Part shown: positions 18,836-28,027 of the stretch, in pieces | How positions within the stretch are numbered: the stretch's first letter is position 1 | How the letters are laid out: every line of letters begins with the position of its first letter | DNA from: Azospirillum thermophilum | Lineage (GTDB): Bacteria; Pseudomonadota; Alphaproteobacteria; Azospirillales; Azospirillaceae | Length of the DNA: 64,000 nucleotides | Reading direction: 5' to 3' | NCBI RefSeq assembly: GCF_003130795.1 | Contig: NZ_CP029357.1 | Span: 310,001 to 374,000, forward strand | Program-made: the position numbers and the translations under genes | Notes under the pieces: model-generated | Told to the model about the DNA's origin: nothing | The model's database searches: none | What the model saw: only the letters and a program-made list of their open reading frames with translations

Positions 18836-19288
18836 TCAACCCGCGACGTTGGGCGGCCAGCCCTGCGTCCTGATGGTGCTGGTCCAGGCCAGGAAATCGA
18901 CGAGGTCGTTCAGCTCCTGGTCGGTCAGGTTGAACTGCGGCATCTGGCGGCGCCCCTCGACGCCGCTCGGCTGCGACTGCATCCAGGCGATCAGGGCGGC
19001 GCGGGCCGATTCCGGATCCTTGTCGCCGCCGTAGCGCACCCAGACATTGCCGAGCTCCGGCGCGAAATAGGCGCCTTCGCCGAGCAGCGTGTGGCAGTTG
19101 ATGCAGGAGTTCCTCTCCCAGACATGCTTGCCGCGGGCGACGCTGTCGGACAGCCTGGATTCGTCGGTGCTGGTCGTCCGCATGTAATAGTGGCTGTGGA
19201 TCGTCAGGGCGACGAACAGGACCAGAAAGAAGGCGGAGCCCCCGTAGAAGATGTTCCGCGCGGCTGATTTGGTGAAGCGCTCGGCCAT
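18836..19288 (-). CDS. norC: NorC, membrane-anchored cytochrome c subunit of NO reductase, 150 aa
   Basis: Electron-input subunit for NorB. One membrane helix at about residues 14-32 is followed by a periplasmic cytochrome c domain. The haem motif is CINCHTLLGEGAYFAPEL, and the axial Met is in GRRQMPQFNL. First gene of norCBQD; divergent from hemD. Confidence 0.96.
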   Translation of the reverse strand: MAERFTKSAARNIFYGGSAFFLVLFVALTIHSHYYMRTTSTDESRLSDSVARGKHVWERNSCINCHTLLGEGAYFAPELGNVWVRYGGDKDPESARAALIAWMQSQPSGVEGRRQMPQFNLTDQELNDLVDFLAWTSTIRTQGWPPNVAG

Positions 19289-19331
19289 CCCTCCCCCGAT
19301 GTCGTTGCGCGGCCGGAACCTGCGGTTCCCG

Positions 19332-19347
19332 TTGACACAACACGTAA
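19332..19347 (-). promoter_or_regulatory. Weak candidate Fnr/Nnr-type site upstream of norC
   Basis: TTGACACAACACGTAA lies 44-59 bases upstream of the norC start. The left half TTGAC fits the Crp/Fnr-family NO-regulator half-site; the right half is a poor match. It is offered only because nor operons in alphaproteobacteria are usually controlled by such regulators. Confidence 0.3.
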
Positions 19348-19553
19348 AGGTGGCAGTCGGGCTCGTGGGCCAAAGGGATTAGCCGAACGGTACCTTGGCA
19401 GCAGCGGCTATCACCTTCGCGCAGGACCGCCGGGCGGCGGGCGGTACCGTCCGTCCAAGAGAGCCTGCGCATCGGCGGCCCGGGCTGCTAAGCTCCGCGC
19501 CACCCAGGCGGCGCGCAAGACCGCCGCAGACCTGCCGGAAGGACCGTCCGACC

Positions 19554-20309
19554 ATGACCGACGCCCCCACCCTGCTGATCACCCGTCCGGCCGACGATGC
19601 GGAGCCGATGCGCTCCCTGCTGCGGCAGCGCGGCTATGGCGTGATGGTGGAGCCGATGCTGACGGTGCGCTGGCGGACCGACCGGCACCCCGATCCGGCG
19701 GAGGTTCAGGCCCTGCTGTTCACCAGCGCCAACGGCGTGCGCGCCTTCGCCCGCTGCAGCGACGAGCGGGCGCTGCCGGTGCTGGCGGTGGGGGCCGCGA
19801 GTGCGGCGGCGGCGCGCGAGGCGGGATTCGCCGCGGTGGAGAGCGCCGACGGCGACGTGGCGGATCTGGCGGCGCTGATCCGCCGGCGCTGCGATCCGGC
19901 GGCCGGCGCCCTGCTGCATGCCGCGGCGAGCGCGGTGGCGGGGGACCTCGGCGGCATGCTGGCGGCGGACGGCTTCACCGTGCGCAAGGAGGTGCTGTAC
20001 GAGACGGTGCCGGCCGCCGCCCTGTCCGGCGAGACGGCGGTGGCGCTGCGGCAGGGGCGGATCGCCGGCGTCACGCTGATGTCGCCGCGCACCGCGAGGT
20101 CCTTCGTGGCGCTGCTCGACGCGGCCGGACTGCTGGAGGCCTGCCGGTCGGCCGACATGATCGGGCTGAGCCGCGCGGTGGACGAGGCCGCCGCCGCGAC
20201 CGCCGACGGGCGGCCGGTGCCCTGGCGGGAGCGCCGGGTCGCCGAGCGCCCGGACCTCGACAGCCTGCTGGACCTGCTGCCGCCGCTTGCCGGCGCGCCG
20301 CGCCCGTAG
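19554..20309 (+). CDS. hemD: Uroporphyrinogen-III synthase (HemD), 251 aa
   Basis: Cyclises hydroxymethylbilane to uroporphyrinogen III in haem, sirohaem and haem d1 synthesis. HemD-type features: the N-terminal LLITRPADDAEPM, the LLFTSANGVRAFA segment, the VLAVGAASAAAARE block, and the second-domain GVTLMSPRTARSFVALL. The domain is poorly conserved in general, but the order and spacing fit. ATG 19554 follows a GGAAGGA ribosome site. Divergent from norC with 265 bases between. Being next to nor suggests a denitrification-linked copy feeding haem demand, but this is inference. Confidence 0.87.
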   Translation: MTDAPTLLITRPADDAEPMRSLLRQRGYGVMVEPMLTVRWRTDRHPDPAEVQALLFTSANGVRAFARCSDERALPVLAVGAASAAAAREAGFAAVESADGDVADLAALIRRRCDPAAGALLHAAASAVAGDLGGMLAADGFTVRKEVLYETVPAAALSGETAVALRQGRIAGVTLMSPRTARSFVALLDAAGLLEACRSADMIGLSRAVDEAAAATADGRPVPWRERRVAERPDLDSLLDLLPPLAGAPRP

Positions 20310-20321
20310 GAGGCCGGCCGG

Positions 20322-20669
20322 CTACCGGCGGGCGTCGTCCGCCCCGTCGCGGAGATTGCTCTGCGACCGCGGGATGACGGTGCGGGACAGCTCGGTGCCG
20401 GCCATCCAGCCGGGATGCTGCCTGGATTCGCAGGATGCCGACCGCAGGCGGACGGCGAGGTCGCCGGTCAGCGGGCGGTCCCAGTCGAAGACGACGCAGC
20501 GCTCGCCGGAGGCGTCCCGCATCTCGCCGGCGGGCTCGGCGGTGAAGTTGCCGTTCCGGCTGCCGGTGGCGAGGGAGACCCCGTCATCGGACGGCGGTCC
20601 GCCCACCGACGAGCATCCCGACAGAGCCAACGCGACCGCCCCCGCGCAGCACGCGACCACCAGCCTCAT
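20322..20669 (-). CDS. Small predicted lipoprotein, 115 aa
   Basis: Signal peptide with a lipobox LALSGC (Cys at about residue 19), then a Ser/Gly/Pro-rich linker and a short domain with two further cysteines (GERCVVFDW and SASCESRQ). No family is recognised. It is convergent with hemD, with 12 bases between stop codons. Confidence 0.7.
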   Translation of the reverse strand: MRLVVACCAGAVALALSGCSSVGGPPSDDGVSLATGSRNGNFTAEPAGEMRDASGERCVVFDWDRPLTGDLAVRLRSASCESRQHPGWMAGTELSRTVIPRSQSNLRDGADDARR

Positions 20670-20916
20670 CCCGTTTCCCCTTCACGGCCTCTTCGTGGGT
20701 CCCGGCGCGCAGGGTCGGAAGCGAGTGCGGCGTTTTTGCGGCGGAAAGGTGCAGGCTTCCGGTCGGCGCCGGCCCGTGGCATGCCGGCCGCGGAGCAGCC
20801 GCGGCTCCGCCACCGGATGGGCGAGCCCGGCCGGCAAAAACGGCGGGTCCCCCCGAACCATCTTCGCCCGCGGCCATTGATAAGCGGACGTGTCCACTTC
20901 GCAGACCGAAGGCCCC

Positions 20917-22035
20917 ATGGATTTCGCCATTCCAGCCTGGCTGGTGACCGCCGGGACCCCCGTCCTGGCGATCGCCATCGCCCTCCTGATCGAAGAGATC
21001 GTGTCGCGCGTGCTGCGGCGGATCTTCCGCGAGGCCAACGCCCCGGTGCTGAGCCGCGTCGTGCGCAGCGGCCGCAACCCGGTGCGGCTGGCCATCGCGG
21101 CGGCCGTGGCGCTCGCCTCCATGGCCGCCCTGCCGCTGCGGCCGGAGGTGGCGGAGCCGCTGGCGCGCGCCGTCGGCATCCTGTTCATCTGCGCCCTCGG
21201 CTGGGCGATCGCCGCCAAGGTGGGGGCGATCTTCGACAGCTACCTGAACCAGAGCGGCCGCAACGAGTCGAGCCTCGACTGGCGCCGCCGCCGGACCAAG
21301 CTGACGGTGTTCCGCCGGCTGACGCTGCTGGCGATCCTCTGCCTCACCGTGGGCTTCGCCCTGATGGCCCTGCCGGTGGTGCGCAGCATCGGCGTCAGCC
21401 TGTTCGCCTCGGCCGGCGTCGCCGGCATCGTCATGGGCATCGCCGCCCGCCCGACCATCGCCAACCTGATCGCCGGCATCCAGATCGCCCTGACCCAGCC
21501 GATCCGCATCGGCGACGCCGTCATCGTCGAGAACGAGTGGGGCAACATCGAGGAGATCACCTCGACCTATGTCGTGGTCCGCCTGTGGGACGAGCGGCGG
21601 CTGGTGGTGCCGCTCGGCTATTTCCTGGAGAAGCCCTTCCAGAACTGGACGCGCGAGACGCCCAACATCATGGGCAGCGTGATGCTCTATGTCGATTATT
21701 CGGTCCCGGTGGCCGATCTGCGCGCCAGGCTGGGCGAGATCCTGCGCAACACGCCGCTGTGGGACGGCCGGGCGTGGAGCCTGCAGGTCACCGACCTGAA
21801 GGAGCGGACCATGGAACTGCGCGCGGTGATCAGCGCGCGGGACGCCGGCACCGCCTGGGACCTGCGCTGCCATGTCCGCGAGGAGATGGTCAAGCACCTG
21901 ACCGAACGCTATCCCGGCTCGCTGCCGCGCGAACGGCTGGACCTCGTCCATGTGCCGGACCGCCGCCGTCCCCCCCCGGAGCCCGGGCGCGAGGCGGCCA
22001 ACCGCGAGCCGGACGCGCAGCGGCGGACGGCGTGA
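20917..22035 (+). CDS. MscS-family mechanosensitive channel, 372 aa
   Basis: Small-conductance mechanosensitive channel or MscS-like transporter protecting against osmotic shock. It has four predicted membrane helices. The pore-lining helix and its exit carry Ala/Gly-rich packing (ASAGVAGIVMGIAARPTIANL). The beta domain has the typical IRIGDAVIVENEWGNIEEI. The C-terminal region (about 320-372) is polar and Arg-rich. ATG 20917 is chosen because the first helix starts directly after it; a GTG nine codons upstream is also in frame. Confidence 0.92.
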   Translation: MDFAIPAWLVTAGTPVLAIAIALLIEEIVSRVLRRIFREANAPVLSRVVRSGRNPVRLAIAAAVALASMAALPLRPEVAEPLARAVGILFICALGWAIAAKVGAIFDSYLNQSGRNESSLDWRRRRTKLTVFRRLTLLAILCLTVGFALMALPVVRSIGVSLFASAGVAGIVMGIAARPTIANLIAGIQIALTQPIRIGDAVIVENEWGNIEEITSTYVVVRLWDERRLVVPLGYFLEKPFQNWTRETPNIMGSVMLYVDYSVPVADLRARLGEILRNTPLWDGRAWSLQVTDLKERTMELRAVISARDAGTAWDLRCHVREEMVKHLTERYPGSLPRERLDLVHVPDRRRPPPEPGREAANREPDAQRRTA

Positions 22036-22069
22036 GGCGTCCGCGCGGACCCGGACGGAGGCCGGCCGG

Positions 22070-22762
22070 TCAGTCGGCGGCGCAATAGGTGCGCGGGTCG
22101 ACCACCTCCGTCACCGTCACCTCGGTGCCGGCGGGCACGACATATTCCTGGGCGCCGACCGGGCTCGCCGCCGCCGGATCCCAGTTGTAGGTGTAGCCGA
22201 GCCGGGTCCAGGGATAGCCGGTCTCCCTGATCGTCGGCGCCAGGACGTAGGAGGAGGTCATCTGGTTGGCGAACCAGGCGGTGTAGGCCGGCGGCCCCTT
22301 GAGGCTGTTGCCGCAGGAGGCGGCGGTCGGATCGGGGTCGGCGCAGGGGCGGAAGATGCCGATCCCCGCCGGGCCGGTGGCCTGCGCCCGCGCGATGGTG
22401 AAACGCACGAAGCGCTGCTTCTCGTCGTCGGGAACGGCCGGCTTCAGGCCGAGGAGCTGGTGCAGCCGCTCCACCACCTGATGGCGGGGATAGGCGCGGC
22501 AGATCCGCTTCACCTCCGGCTCGACGGTGATCCAGGTGTCGCGCTGCAGGGTGATCGTCCGGCCGACCGCCTCCTGCCCCCAGGCGGGATAGCTGGTCAG
22601 CGTGGCGGCCTGCACCGGATAGGCGAGCGGCGTCAGCGGACGGACGTTCCCAGCCTCGAACACCGCGGTCGAGAAGATCGAGCGGTCATAGACGGTGCCC
22701 TGCGGCGCGCAGCCCGCCAGCACGATGACGGCGACCGCCGCCGACAGACCCCACCCCCGCAT
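22070..22762 (-). CDS. Predicted lipoprotein of unknown function, 230 aa
   Basis: Lipoprotein signal with lipobox VLAGC at about residue 18 (MRGWGLSAAVAVIVLAGC). The mature part has no domain I recognise. Four cysteines after the lipobox (in KRICRAY, FRPCADPD, AASCGNS and TYCAAD) could form disulfides in the periplasm. It has a beta-rich look and ends with a stretch resembling a small barrel (VPAGTEVTVTEVVDPRTYC). ATG 22762 places the lipobox properly. It is downstream of phoX on the same strand but separated from it by a strong hairpin. Confidence 0.75.
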   Translation of the reverse strand: MRGWGLSAAVAVIVLAGCAPQGTVYDRSIFSTAVFEAGNVRPLTPLAYPVQAATLTSYPAWGQEAVGRTITLQRDTWITVEPEVKRICRAYPRHQVVERLHQLLGLKPAVPDDEKQRFVRFTIARAQATGPAGIGIFRPCADPDPTAASCGNSLKGPPAYTAWFANQMTSSYVLAPTIRETGYPWTRLGYTYNWDPAAASPVGAQEYVVPAGTEVTVTEVVDPRTYCAAD

Positions 22763-22870
22763 GCGCCCTTCCTCCCCCGCCCGCACCGAGAAACACGCGC
22801 GATGGTAGCATCACATAACCGGGATTTCGCAAGTGCCGTGACGGGCGCCCCGCCGGGGGCGCGAACGGAA

Positions 22871-22902
22871 ACCGGCCCCGGGGAGGGATCCCCGGGGCCG
22901 GT
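22871..22902 (-). terminator. Strong hairpin after phoX
   Basis: A perfect 14-bp stem (22871-22884 with 22889-22902) and a GGGA tetraloop lie 26 bases beyond the phoX stop. There is no U-tract, so termination may be partial or Rho-assisted. Confidence 0.6.
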
Positions 22903-22928
22903 CCGCTTGCGGTCGGTGCGGCCGGCGG

Positions 22929-24848
22929 TCAGGCCGGCTGCGGCAGGCCGTGGATGTAGCCGACGCCGCCGGCGCGCCGGTTGCGGTAGGCCTCGTCGAT
23001 CAGCGGGGCGACCTCCGCCTTCACCTTGTCGTGCAGGCCCTTCTCCCAGTCGCCGGGGTGCTGGAAGTTGCTCATGATGTAGGCGAAGCCGTTGACGTCG
23101 TCGACCGCCTGCAGGCCGGTCGATTCGGCGCCGGCCGGGCAGGACAGCAGGCGCGCCAGCTTGCCGGTGTCGACGTTGTAGGCCCACAGGAAGTTGTTGA
23201 CGTGGTTGCCGCTGTCCTCGCCGATGAACAGGGTGCGCATCCGCTCGGAGAACTTCAGGTTGTCCGGGTTGGCGATCAGGTCGGCGTCGGCGGTGTTGCC
23301 GAGCGCGTCCGGCGTCGGCAGGTCGCGGCCGACCAGCGCCGGGACGGTGCTGAGGTGGACGGGCACCCACTCGCTGTCGATGGCGGTGCCGGCCGAGTCG
23401 GACTGGCCGCCCTTCATCGGAAGCTGGTAGACGGCGCCGGCGTTGATGGCGTTGACCTTGATGCCGCTCTTGCCGTCGCTCATCGACTTGTAGATGTAGG
23501 ACATCGCCGCGTAGGCGACCTTGTCCTTGGCGTTGACGGTGACGCCTTCCAGCTTGGTGAGGGCGAGCGTCGCGCCGACGGTGGGGGCGTAGCGGTGGGT
23601 TTCGAGGAAGGCGGCGGCCTTCTCCATGCCCGGCTTGAACTTCACCCACTGCTGCTTGCCGTTGAAGGGAACGGCGGTGAAGGTGGGGTCCTGCGGGTCG
23701 CTGGTCTTGACCTCCAGGATGTCGGAGTGCTTCAGCGTGTCGGCCAGACGCTCGATCTCGGCGCTGGTGGCGTGGCCGAGCTTGACCCAGACCAGCTTGA
23801 AGGCACCGCCCTTGTCGAGGGCGACGCCCGGCTCCTGCTCCAGCTTCGCCGCATAGAGCGTGCCGGCGGACAGGTCGGCCGGCTTGTCGGCGATGAACAT
23901 GAACAGGCCGCCGTTGGTGGCGTCGTCGCCCATCAGCACCGTGCGCTGGTCCGGCATCACCTGCACCAGCTCGTGCGAGATGCGGCCGAGGCAGTAGTGC
24001 TTCCTGATCGTGCCGGTGCCGTCGGGGTTCACCACCACCTCCGGCATGTGGCCGTAGTGGTAGGGGTTGGCCTTGGCCGGGTCGCCGAACAGGTTCTGGC
24101 TGTAGGCGCGGAACTGCTCGTCGGAGGCGGCGACGACCGCGTCCGGCTCATACTCCTCGCTCGACAGGTGGGTGTTCCACGGCGACAGGCTGGCGCCGCA
24201 GGTGATCCACAGGCCGTGCGCCTTGCTGGTGTCGACGGTGTGGTACTGGACGAGGCGCAGGGCGCCGGTCTCCTTGTCCTGGTCGAGCGTCAGGACGGCG
24301 ATCGGCGACGGCAGCTTGCCGTACATGTTCTTGTCCTTGGCGTCGCGCGAGGCGTACTCGAACTGCACGACGGCGAAGAGCGGGTTGCCCTTCACGCCCG
24401 GGACGGTCGACGGCATGGGGTTGAGCAGGTTGCAGCCGTCCGGGCAGTCGGAGAAGAACTGCACCGGCTGCCCGGCCGAGTCGTCCATGATCGGCTTGCC
24501 GTGGATGTCGTAGTAGCCGCCGGCCAGCGTCGTGCCGCCCTTGCCGTCCGGCACCTGGTCGCCGGTGTTGAACAGGGGCTGGTAGCCGAGCTTGAAGGTC
24601 TGCTTCTTGCCGTCGGCAAAGGTGACGACCATGCTCGACTCGACCTGCGTGGAGGCCTGGGCCCGCGCGGTCGCCGGGGCGGCCATGCCGATGAACTCGG
24701 CGGCGGTCGGGGCAGCCTTGGCAGCGGCGCCGGTCGGCGCGAGCAGGGTGACGGCGGAACCCCCGGCCATTCCGGCGACCGGGAGCAGCGGCATTCCGGC
24801 GAGAATGCGGAGCACCGAACGCCGGGACGTCTCGGGCAACTGGGACAT
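22929..24848 (-). CDS. phoX: PhoX-family alkaline phosphatase, Tat-exported, 639 aa
   Basis: Periplasmic or extracellular Ca/Fe-dependent phosphomonoesterase that frees phosphate from organic esters. A Tat signal with SRRSVLRILAG is at residues 8-18. The PhoX (DUF839) hallmarks follow, including the ITCGASLSPWNTHLSSEEYE segment with its invariant Cys, and later GNTADADLIANPDNLKFSE and GEDSGNHVNNFLWAYN. Length matches PhoX. ATG 24848 follows AGGAGA at correct spacing. A Pho-box-like sequence lies upstream, so phosphate starvation should induce it. Confidence 0.95.
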   Translation of the reverse strand: MSQLPETSRRSVLRILAGMPLLPVAGMAGGSAVTLLAPTGAAAKAAPTAAEFIGMAAPATARAQASTQVESSMVVTFADGKKQTFKLGYQPLFNTGDQVPDGKGGTTLAGGYYDIHGKPIMDDSAGQPVQFFSDCPDGCNLLNPMPSTVPGVKGNPLFAVVQFEYASRDAKDKNMYGKLPSPIAVLTLDQDKETGALRLVQYHTVDTSKAHGLWITCGASLSPWNTHLSSEEYEPDAVVAASDEQFRAYSQNLFGDPAKANPYHYGHMPEVVVNPDGTGTIRKHYCLGRISHELVQVMPDQRTVLMGDDATNGGLFMFIADKPADLSAGTLYAAKLEQEPGVALDKGGAFKLVWVKLGHATSAEIERLADTLKHSDILEVKTSDPQDPTFTAVPFNGKQQWVKFKPGMEKAAAFLETHRYAPTVGATLALTKLEGVTVNAKDKVAYAAMSYIYKSMSDGKSGIKVNAINAGAVYQLPMKGGQSDSAGTAIDSEWVPVHLSTVPALVGRDLPTPDALGNTADADLIANPDNLKFSERMRTLFIGEDSGNHVNNFLWAYNVDTGKLARLLSCPAGAESTGLQAVDDVNGFAYIMSNFQHPGDWEKGLHDKVKAEVAPLIDEAYRNRRAGGVGYIHGLPQPA

Positions 24849-24926
24849 GGACACTCTCCTGCAATCTTCAGGAGGCGCGGCAGTTTGCCGCCCTCCTCGC
24901 TCAGGAGGGGACCATAGCGTCGCCCT

Positions 24927-24944
24927 GTTACAGTTTGACGGCAG
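24927..24944 (-). promoter_or_regulatory. Pho-box-like direct repeat upstream of phoX
   Basis: Read on the minus strand: CTGCCGTCAAACTGTAAC, two CTGTCAT-like half-sites in the 11-base period expected for PhoB (consensus CTGTCATAAATCTGTCAC). It is about 80-95 bases upstream of the phoX start. Confidence 0.6.
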
Positions 24945-25016
24945 CCGGAGGAGGTAGCCGCATGTTTTTCGGGAACCTTTCCTCCGGCGGCCTCCGCCGG
25001 CGCCCGCCGGCGGGTG

Positions 25017-26516
25017 CTACTTCATCGAGGGGAAGGAGAACTGCGCCCCTTCGCGCACGCCGCCCGAGGGCCAGCGCTGGGTGACGGTCTTGCGGCGGGT
25101 GTAGAAGCGCACGCCGTCCGGACCGTAGGCCGAAAGGTCGCCGAACAGCGAGCGTTTCCAGCCGCCGAAGCTGTGGTAGGCGACCGGCACCGGCAGCGGC
25201 ACGTTGATGCCGACCATGCCGACCCGGATGGCGTCGGTGAAGTAGCGGGCGGCCTCGCCGTCGCGGGTGAACAGGCAGGTGCCGTTGCCGTACTCGTGGG
25301 CGTCGATCAGGTCCATGCCCTCCTGCATCGTCTTCACGCGGACGACGCAGAGGACGGGGCCGAAGATCTCCTCCCGGTAGATGGTCATCTGCGGCGTCAC
25401 CCGGTCGAACAGGCAGCCGCCGAGGAAGAAGCCGGTCTCGTGGCCCGGCACCACGAGGCCGCGGCCGTCCACCACCAGCTCCGCCCCCTCGGCGACGCCC
25501 TGGTCGACATAGCCCTTCACCTTCTCGTAATGGACGCGGCTGACCAGCGGGCCCATGTCGCAGCCCGCCGCGGTGCCCGCCCCGACCGCCAGCCCGCGGA
25601 GCTGGGCGGAGAGCTTTGCGACCAGCCGGTCGGCCAGCTCGTCGCCCACGGCGACCACGACGGAGATCGCCATGCAGCGCTCGCCGCAGGAGCCGTAGGC
25701 CGCCCCCATGATGGCGCTGACCGCGTTGTCGAGGTCGGCGTCCGGCATGACGATGGCGTGGTTCTTGGCGCCGCCCAGCGCCTGCACCCGCTTACCGTGG
25801 GCGCTGGCGGTGGAATAGACATGCTCGGCGATCGGGGTGGAGCCGACGAAGCTGACGGCCTGCACCCGCGGATCGGTCAGCAGCGTGTCGACCGCCACCT
25901 TGTCGCCATGCACCACGTTCAGCACGCCCGGCGGCAGCCCGGCCTCCAGCGCGAGCCGGGCCACCAGGAGCGCGGCGCTGGGATCGCGCTCCGACGGCTT
26001 GAGGACGAAGGTATTCCCGCAGGCGATGGCGATGGGATACATCCACAGCGGGACCATCGCCGGGAAGTTGAAGGGCGTGATGCCGGCGACGACGCCGAGC
26101 GGCTGGAACTCCGACCAGCTGTCGATGCCCGGCCCGACATTCTTGGAATGCTCGCCCTTCAGCAGGTCGGCGACGCCGCAGGCATATTCGACATTCTCCA
26201 TGCCGCGGGTCAGCTCGCCCCGGGCGTCATCGAGGGTCTTGCCGTGCTCGCGCGTGATCAGCTCGCAGATGCGGGCGGCGTTGTCCTCCAGAAGCTGGCG
26301 GAAGCGGAACATCACGCGTGCCCGCCTGGCCGGCGGGGTGGCCCGCCAGGCCGGGAAGGCGGCCTGCGCCGCGGCGATGGCCTGTTCGACGGTCGCCCGG
26401 TCGGCGAGAGGAACACTCCCGACGGTCTCGCCGGTGGCCGGGTTCACGATGTCGGCGGTCCGGCTGCCGGCCGGCACGTCGGTGGCGGCGCCGATGAGGT
26501 GGGGAACGATGGTCAT
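25017..26516 (-). CDS. mmsA: CoA-acylating (methyl)malonate-semialdehyde dehydrogenase, BauC/MmsA type, 499 aa
   Basis: Converts malonate semialdehyde to acetyl-CoA, or methylmalonate semialdehyde to propionyl-CoA. The aldehyde-dehydrogenase fold is clear: [20 protein letters not shown], the cofactor site [11 protein letters not shown], and the glycine motif [12 protein letters not shown]. The catalytic Cys sits in [12 protein letters not shown], which is diagnostic for MmsA-type enzymes that lack the usual catalytic Glu. It lies 26 bases after bauA and would use the semialdehyde made by that transaminase. Either bauC or mmsA is an acceptable name; the substrate preference cannot be read from sequence. 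Confidence 0.95.
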   Translation of the reverse strand: MTIVPHLIGAATDVPAGSRTADIVNPATGETVGSVPLADRATVEQAIAAAQAAFPAWRATPPARRARVMFRFRQLLEDNAARICELITREHGKTLDDARGELTRGMENVEYACGVADLLKGEHSKNVGPGIDSWSEFQPLGVVAGITPFNFPAMVPLWMYPIAIACGNTFVLKPSERDPSAALLVARLALEAGLPPGVLNVVHGDKVAVDTLLTDPRVQAVSFVGSTPIAEHVYSTASAHGKRVQALGGAKNHAIVMPDADLDNAVSAIMGAAYGSCGERCMAISVVVAVGDELADRLVAKLSAQLRGLAVGAGTAAGCDMGPLVSRVHYEKVKGYVDQGVAEGAELVVDGRGLVVPGHETGFFLGGCLFDRVTPQMTIYREEIFGPVLCVVRVKTMQEGMDLIDAHEYGNGTCLFTRDGEAARYFTDAIRVGMVGINVPLPVPVAYHSFGGWKRSLFGDLSAYGPDGVRFYTRRKTVTQRWPSGGVREGAQFSFPSMK

Positions 26517-26542
26517 GGTGTCTCCTGCTCTCCCGCGGCGCG

Positions 26543-27904
26543 TCAGGCGACCGACCGGATGGCGTCGGCGACGACGGTCATCAGCGTGTCGAGCTCTTCC
26601 GGAGTGGTGTGGAAGTGCGGGCCGAACTGCAGGGTGTCGCCGCCGTAGCGGACGTAGTAGCCGGCGTCCCAGCACTTCATCGCGATCTCGTAGGGGCGGC
26701 GGGCCGGCTCGCCCGGCAACGGCGCGATGGTGACCGCACCGGCGAGGCCGCAGTTGCGGATGTCGACGACGTGCTTCAGCCCCTTCAGGCCGTGCAGCAC
26801 GGTCTCGAAATGCGGGGCGAGCGCCGCCGCCTTCTCCGCCAGACGGTCCGTCTCGAAGATCTCCATGGCGGCGAGGCCGGCGGCGCAGGCCACGGGATGG
26901 GCCGAATAGGTGTAGCCGTGCGGGAACTCCACCAGATAGTCGGGCCCGCCATTGTCCATGAAGGTCTGGTAGATCTCGTGGCTGGCGATCACCGCCCCCA
27001 TCGGCACGGCGCCGTTGGTCAGGCCCTTGGCGATGTTCATCATGTCGGGCACCACGCCGAAGGCCTGGGCGCCGAAGGCCGCCCCCATGCGGCCGAACCC
27101 GGTGATGACCTCGTCGAAGATCAGCAGGATCGAGTGCTTGTCGCAGATCTCGCGCAGGCGCTGCAGATAGCCCTTGGGCGGCGGCAGCACGCCGGCCGAG
27201 CCCGCCATCGGCTCCACGATCACCGCGGCGATGTTGGAGGCGTCGTGAAGCATCACAAGCTCCTCCAGCGCATCGGCGAGGAAGGCGCCCTCCTCCGGCA
27301 TGCCCTTGGTGAAGAGGTTCTGCGGCAGCAGCGTGTGCGGCAGGTGGTCGGCATCGACGCCGCTGCCGAACAGCTTGCGGTTGCCGCCGATGCCGCCCAG
27401 GCTGGTGCCGCCGAAATTGACGCCGTGATAGCCCTTGGCCCGGCCGATCAGCTTTGTCTTGGTCGGCTGGCCCTTCATGCGCCAGTAGGCGCGCGCCATC
27501 TTCAGCGAGGTGTCGGCGGCCTCGGAGCCCGAATTGACGAAGAAGACATGGTCGAGCCCGGCCGGCGCCAGCGAGGCGACCTTGTGCGCCAGCTTGAAGG
27601 CGGCGGGGTGGCCGTACTGGAAGGCCGGGCTGTAGTCGAGCTCGGCGATCTGGCGGGCGACGGCCTCGGCGATCTCGCGGCGGCTGTGGCCGGCGCCGCA
27701 GCACCACAGGCCCGACAGGCTGTCGTAGATCCTGCGGCCCCGGGCGTCCCAGTACCAGGTGCCCTCGGCCTTCACGATCATGCGCGGGTTGGACTTGAAC
27801 TCCCGGTTCGCCGTGAAGGGCATCCAGTGGGCGTCCAGCTCCTCCCGGGTCAGGCCGGCGGCACGGTCGGGGCCGGGGGTGCGCATGTCGTCCAGGGGGG
27901 TCAT
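26543..27904 (-). CDS. bauA: Beta-alanine (omega-amino acid):pyruvate transaminase, 453 aa
   Basis: Class III PLP-dependent aminotransferase. The N-terminal [19 protein letters not shown] and [15 protein letters not shown] segments match the omega-amino acid:pyruvate transaminase group of Pseudomonas. The PLP site is visible as [15 protein letters not shown] with the Asp, and the Schiff-base Lys in [18 protein letters not shown] 27904 follows AGGAG; the open frame extends upstream without family similarity. With the adjacent MmsA-type dehydrogenase it would degrade beta-alanine or 3-aminoisobutyrate. A divergent LysR gene completes a bauR-bauA-bauC-like layout. Confidence 0.93.
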   Translation of the reverse strand: MTPLDDMRTPGPDRAAGLTREELDAHWMPFTANREFKSNPRMIVKAEGTWYWDARGRRIYDSLSGLWCCGAGHSRREIAEAVARQIAELDYSPAFQYGHPAAFKLAHKVASLAPAGLDHVFFVNSGSEAADTSLKMARAYWRMKGQPTKTKLIGRAKGYHGVNFGGTSLGGIGGNRKLFGSGVDADHLPHTLLPQNLFTKGMPEEGAFLADALEELVMLHDASNIAAVIVEPMAGSAGVLPPPKGYLQRLREICDKHSILLIFDEVITGFGRMGAAFGAQAFGVVPDMMNIAKGLTNGAVPMGAVIASHEIYQTFMDNGGPDYLVEFPHGYTYSAHPVACAAGLAAMEIFETDRLAEKAAALAPHFETVLHGLKGLKHVVDIRNCGLAGAVTIAPLPGEPARRPYEIAMKCWDAGYYVRYGGDTLQFGPHFHTTPEELDTLMTVVADAIRSVA

Positions 27905-27994
27905 CCGCCAATCTCCTGCTGGTTTCTGGGCTGCATGACCGGCAGTGTGCGTCGGGTTTCGGTTGCGCTTAAATCCAAACCATTCAAACTTCAC

Positions 27995-28010
27995 GTAAGA
28001 GATCACTTAC
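27995..28010. promoter_or_regulatory. Candidate LysR-type operator between bauA and bauR
   Basis: GTAAG-N6-CTTAC is an interrupted palindrome in the 123-base divergent region, close to the LysR start. This is the usual place for an autoregulatory LysR site, and the dyad is comparable with T-N11-A boxes. Confidence 0.45.
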
Positions 28011-28027
28011 CTGATGCCACCCGCAGG

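Noticed and set aside
22871..22902. A small RNA gene at the GC-rich hairpin
   Set aside because: It is a simple hairpin directly behind phoX with no promoter; better explained as transcript end.
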